Source: Candidatus Cloacimonadota bacterium (GTDB lineage Bacteria > Cloacimonadota > Cloacimonadia > Cloacimonadales > JAFGVF01). From it: DNA of 10,186 nt. The notes beneath the pieces were generated by a model that worked only from the letters and a program-made list of their open reading frames with translations, was not told the DNA's origin and searched no databases. Below, piece by piece: positions 8,121 through 10,186 of this stretch. The translations under genes and the position numbers were made by a program. The first letter of the stretch is position 1. The number at the start of each line of letters is the position of its first letter. The DNA lies in contig JAFGVF010000316.1 in assembly GCA_016938155.1 (NCBI GenBank), positions 1 through 10,186 on the forward strand, given 5' to 3'.

Positions 8121-9959
8121 ATGAGTAAGATAGAAAAGAGAATCGATGAAATCATGAATCGTATGAATCTGGACCAGAAAGTTGGACAGATTGTGCAGCC
8201 AGAGAGAATGTTTGTAACCCCTGAAGAAGTGAAACAGTATCATATAGGTTCTGTGCTTAGTGGCGGTGGTTCAACTCCCGGTGAGAACAGACTGGAAGAT
8301 TGGGTGGATATGAATGATGCCTACTGGGCAGCATCGATGGATGAGGATGAAAACCACATAGCAATTCCTCTTGTTTATGGGGTTGACGCAATACATGGTA
8401 ACACCAATGTGAAAGGCTCAGTAGTATTCCCGCATAATATTGGATTGGGTGCAGCTAATGATCCTGATCTTCTTGAGAAAATTGCACAGGTTACAGCAAA
8501 AGAGATCGTTGCCACAAGTGTGGACTGGACATTTGCTCCTACCATCGCAGTTGCCAGAAACGATCATTGGGGGAGAACCTATGAAAGCTATTCGGAAACT
8601 CCCGACCTTGTTTCAAAATATGCACCCAGGTTTGTGAAAGGACTGCAGGGAAAGTTTGGTGATGAAAATGTCATTGCCTGTGTTAAACACTGGATAGGAG
8701 ATGGAGCAACTCTTCATGGAATAGATCAAGGTGATACCTGTATTACCGAGGAGGAACTCAGAAAGATCCATATGCCACCCTACAAAGCTGCTATAGATGC
8801 AGGAGTACAGACTGTGATGGTATCCCTTAGCAGCTGGAATCAGGAAAAACTTCATGGGAGTAAATATCTTATTACTGAAGTCCTAAAAAAAGAGCTTGGT
8901 TTTGAAGGATTTGTTGTCTCTGATTGGGATGGAATCGGGTATCTTAACGAGAGTTTCAGTGAAGCAGTTGCTCTTTCAGTAAATGCCGGTATTGATATGT
9001 TCATGGTAACGGAAAAATGGCGTGAGTTCATTGAACTGGTAAAAGAACATATAGCTTCAGGCAGAATAGCAATGGAAAGACTTGATGATGCCGTGAGAAG
9101 AATCCTCAGGGTAAAACTTGTGTCCGGTTTGTTTGAGCGTCCCCGCCCATCAGAACGCAAATTCTCAAATGATTATTCAGCTTTCGGTTCTGAATCGCAT
9201 CGGGAAGTTGCCAGAGAAGCAGTAAGAAAATCTCTTGTACTCCTCAAGAATGATGAGAATATTCTCCCTTTATCTAAAGATGCCAGAATTCTTGTGGCAG
9301 GTAAGAATGCCGACAACAGAGGACATCAATGCGGGGGATTTACGATTGCCTGGCAGGGAGTTAGAGACAATGAATCAATCATTGGCGGTACCTCAATCTG
9401 GGAAGGTATTCATGATGTAGCTCCTAATGCTGAGTTAAGTATTGATGGAGAGATTGCTAACCCTGATAAACATGATGTTGCTATTGTTGTAATAGGTGAA
9501 ACCCCTTATGCAGAAATGCTGGGAGATCTTCGTGTTCCGGGTTTGTCTAAGGGTATGAAAGTAAGCCGTGGCTCTACATCTGAAGATCATACTCCAGAAG
9601 ATCCATTCCCAATTATGAAAGAGGGTCCATATGGTACTCACTTATATCATCATGAACTTCATCCTGAAGATATCGCAACAATTCGAAGCATTACTTCTAA
9701 AGGCATCCCTGTTGTAACAGTGATGGTTTGCGGAAGACCTTTAGTAATAAACGATGAGTTAGATGCATCAAAGGCATTTGCAGTTGCCTGGTTACCCGGT
9801 TCTGAAGGTAACGGCGTTGCTGATGTTATCTTTGGTGACTATAATTTCAATGGAAAATTATCTTTCTCCTGGCCTCGTTATGATAATGATAACTGGAACC
9901 TCGGAGATGAAAAATATAACCCACTATTCCCGTATGGGTTTGGATTGAGATATCTATAA
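8121..9959 (+). CDS. GH3 beta-glucan exohydrolase / beta-glucosidase, barley ExoI-like
   Basis: The enzyme should remove glucose from the non-reducing end of beta-glucan oligosaccharides with retention. The 612 residues follow the two-domain ExoI layout: a TIM barrel (about 1-335) and an alpha/beta sandwich (about 370-612), with no third FnIII or PA14 domain. Visible residues in ExoI-like context: Asp89 in YGVDAIHG, Arg152 and Glu155 in GRTYESYSE, Lys189-His190 in CVKHWIGDG, nucleophile Asp268 in VVSDWDG, and acid/base Glu465 in GETPYAEMLGD. The tryptophan clamp is kept at Trp269 and Trp411 (CGGFTIAWQG), but the first aromatic of that loop is Phe407 where I recall Trp in ExoI. No signal peptide is present, so a cytoplasmic place is likely, unlike secreted plant ExoI. 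AAGGA at 8109-8113 sits 7 bases before the ATG. It is probably co-transcribed with the phosphorylase and would hydrolyse what that enzyme leaves. GH3 membership is nearly certain; linkage preference is inferred. Confidence 0.95.
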   Translation: MSKIEKRIDEIMNRMNLDQKVGQIVQPERMFVTPEEVKQYHIGSVLSGGGSTPGENRLEDWVDMNDAYWAASMDEDENHIAIPLVYGVDAIHGNTNVKGSVVFPHNIGLGAANDPDLLEKIAQVTAKEIVATSVDWTFAPTIAVARNDHWGRTYESYSETPDLVSKYAPRFVKGLQGKFGDENVIACVKHWIGDGATLHGIDQGDTCITEEELRKIHMPPYKAAIDAGVQTVMVSLSSWNQEKLHGSKYLITEVLKKELGFEGFVVSDWDGIGYLNESFSEAVALSVNAGIDMFMVTEKWREFIELVKEHIASGRIAMERLDDAVRRILRVKLVSGLFERPRPSERKFSNDYSAFGSESHREVAREAVRKSLVLLKNDENILPLSKDARILVAGKNADNRGHQCGGFTIAWQGVRDNESIIGGTSIWEGIHDVAPNAELSIDGEIANPDKHDVAIVVIGETPYAEMLGDLRVPGLSKGMKVSRGSTSEDHTPEDPFPIMKEGPYGTHLYHHELHPEDIATIRSITSKGIPVVTVMVCGRPLVINDELDASKAFAVAWLPGSEGNGVADVIFGDYNFNGKLSFSWPRYDNDNWNLGDEKYNPLFPYGFGLRYL

Positions 9960-10006
9960 CACAGACCAACCACAAACATCCTGATAATCAATTTTCCTAT
10001 ACGGGT

Positions 10007-10037
10007 AAAAAAGCCTGCTGGACACAGCAGGCTTTTT
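10007..10037 (+). terminator. Rho-independent terminator after the GH3 gene
   Basis: GCCTGCTG at 10013-10020 pairs with CAGCAGGC at 10025-10032 around a GACA loop. Flanking A and T runs extend the stem to about 13 pairs. The A run before and the T run after mean it could work in both directions. It lies 47 bases after the GH3 stop and closes the enzyme unit. Confidence 0.92.
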
Positions 10038-10186
10038 AGTTTTCCTAAATCATAATTATTTAAGCAATACATTATTGTGACCGCATATGGACGCAATTTA
10101 AAGCAAATATTGTAAATTCAAGAGAGTTTGCCGGAGTGAAACGAGAGCGGACTTCCTTAGAGTTTGCAAGGTAAAAGAAACAAGGA
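10038..10186. other. Non-coding tail with short direct repeat; possible leader of a gene beyond the edge
   Basis: I see no supportable gene here. AGAGTTTGC occurs twice, at 10123-10131 and 10159-10167. The second copy sits as a loop between CCTT (10155-10158) and AAGG (10168-10171). GGAGT at 10133 can pair imperfectly with ACTTCC at 10151. The window ends in AAGGA, which could be the ribosome binding site of a gene starting just outside. No convincing promoter was found. Confidence 0.35.

Noticed and set aside
9878..10096. Minus-strand open frame of 72 codons overlapping the GH3 end and the terminator
   Set aside because: It runs through the hairpin terminator and into the conserved GH3 C-terminus, with no start signal or family resemblance.

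Overview
The window holds four same-strand protein-coding genes, the first cut by the left edge, packed into about 10 kb of AT-rich DNA. They read as a locus for binding and breaking down a beta-glucan, most likely a beta-1,3-linked one. The second protein has a signal peptide and a C-terminal domain opening with NYPNPFNPETSISYSL, the FlgD-like/type A sorting domain of type IX secretion (T9SS). This points to the Fibrobacteres-Chlorobi-Bacteroidetes (FCB) superphylum. The NPFNPET form and AT-rich composition fit lineages such as Cloacimonadota, Marinimicrobia, Ignavibacteriota or a Bacteroidota relative; the exact phylum is inference.

Left part (3-4682): two large modular non-catalytic proteins, 21 bases apart and probably one transcription unit. 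The first is the C-terminal 927 residues of a longer protein. It has beta-sandwich, putatively carbohydrate-binding modules alternating with cadherin-like domains at a 750-bp (250-residue) period, then a variant binding module and a fibronectin type III-like end. The second is a complete 624-residue secreted protein: signal peptide, an N-terminal jelly-roll-like domain, two tandem modules of that variant type, and a T9SS sorting domain. A perfect 30-base palindrome followed by a T-rich tract ends this unit.

Right part (4753-9959): two enzymes without signal peptides, so probably cytoplasmic. The first (1104 aa) is a very large inverting glucan phosphorylase of the GH94-like clan, best matched from memory to the beta-1,3-glucan phosphorylase families GH161/GH149. 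The second (612 aa) is a GH3 beta-glucan exohydrolase/beta-glucosidase that follows barley ExoI motif by motif. A strong hairpin terminator follows it. The last 150 bases hold no gene I can support, only a short direct repeat and a Shine-Dalgarno-like AAGGA at the very edge.

Proposed joint role: surface proteins capture a beta-glucan, oligosaccharides are imported by a system outside this window, the phosphorylase turns them into glucose 1-phosphate, and the GH3 enzyme clears the remaining short oligosaccharides to glucose. No transporter, SusC/SusD pair, regulator, RNA gene, mobile element or CRISPR array is visible.
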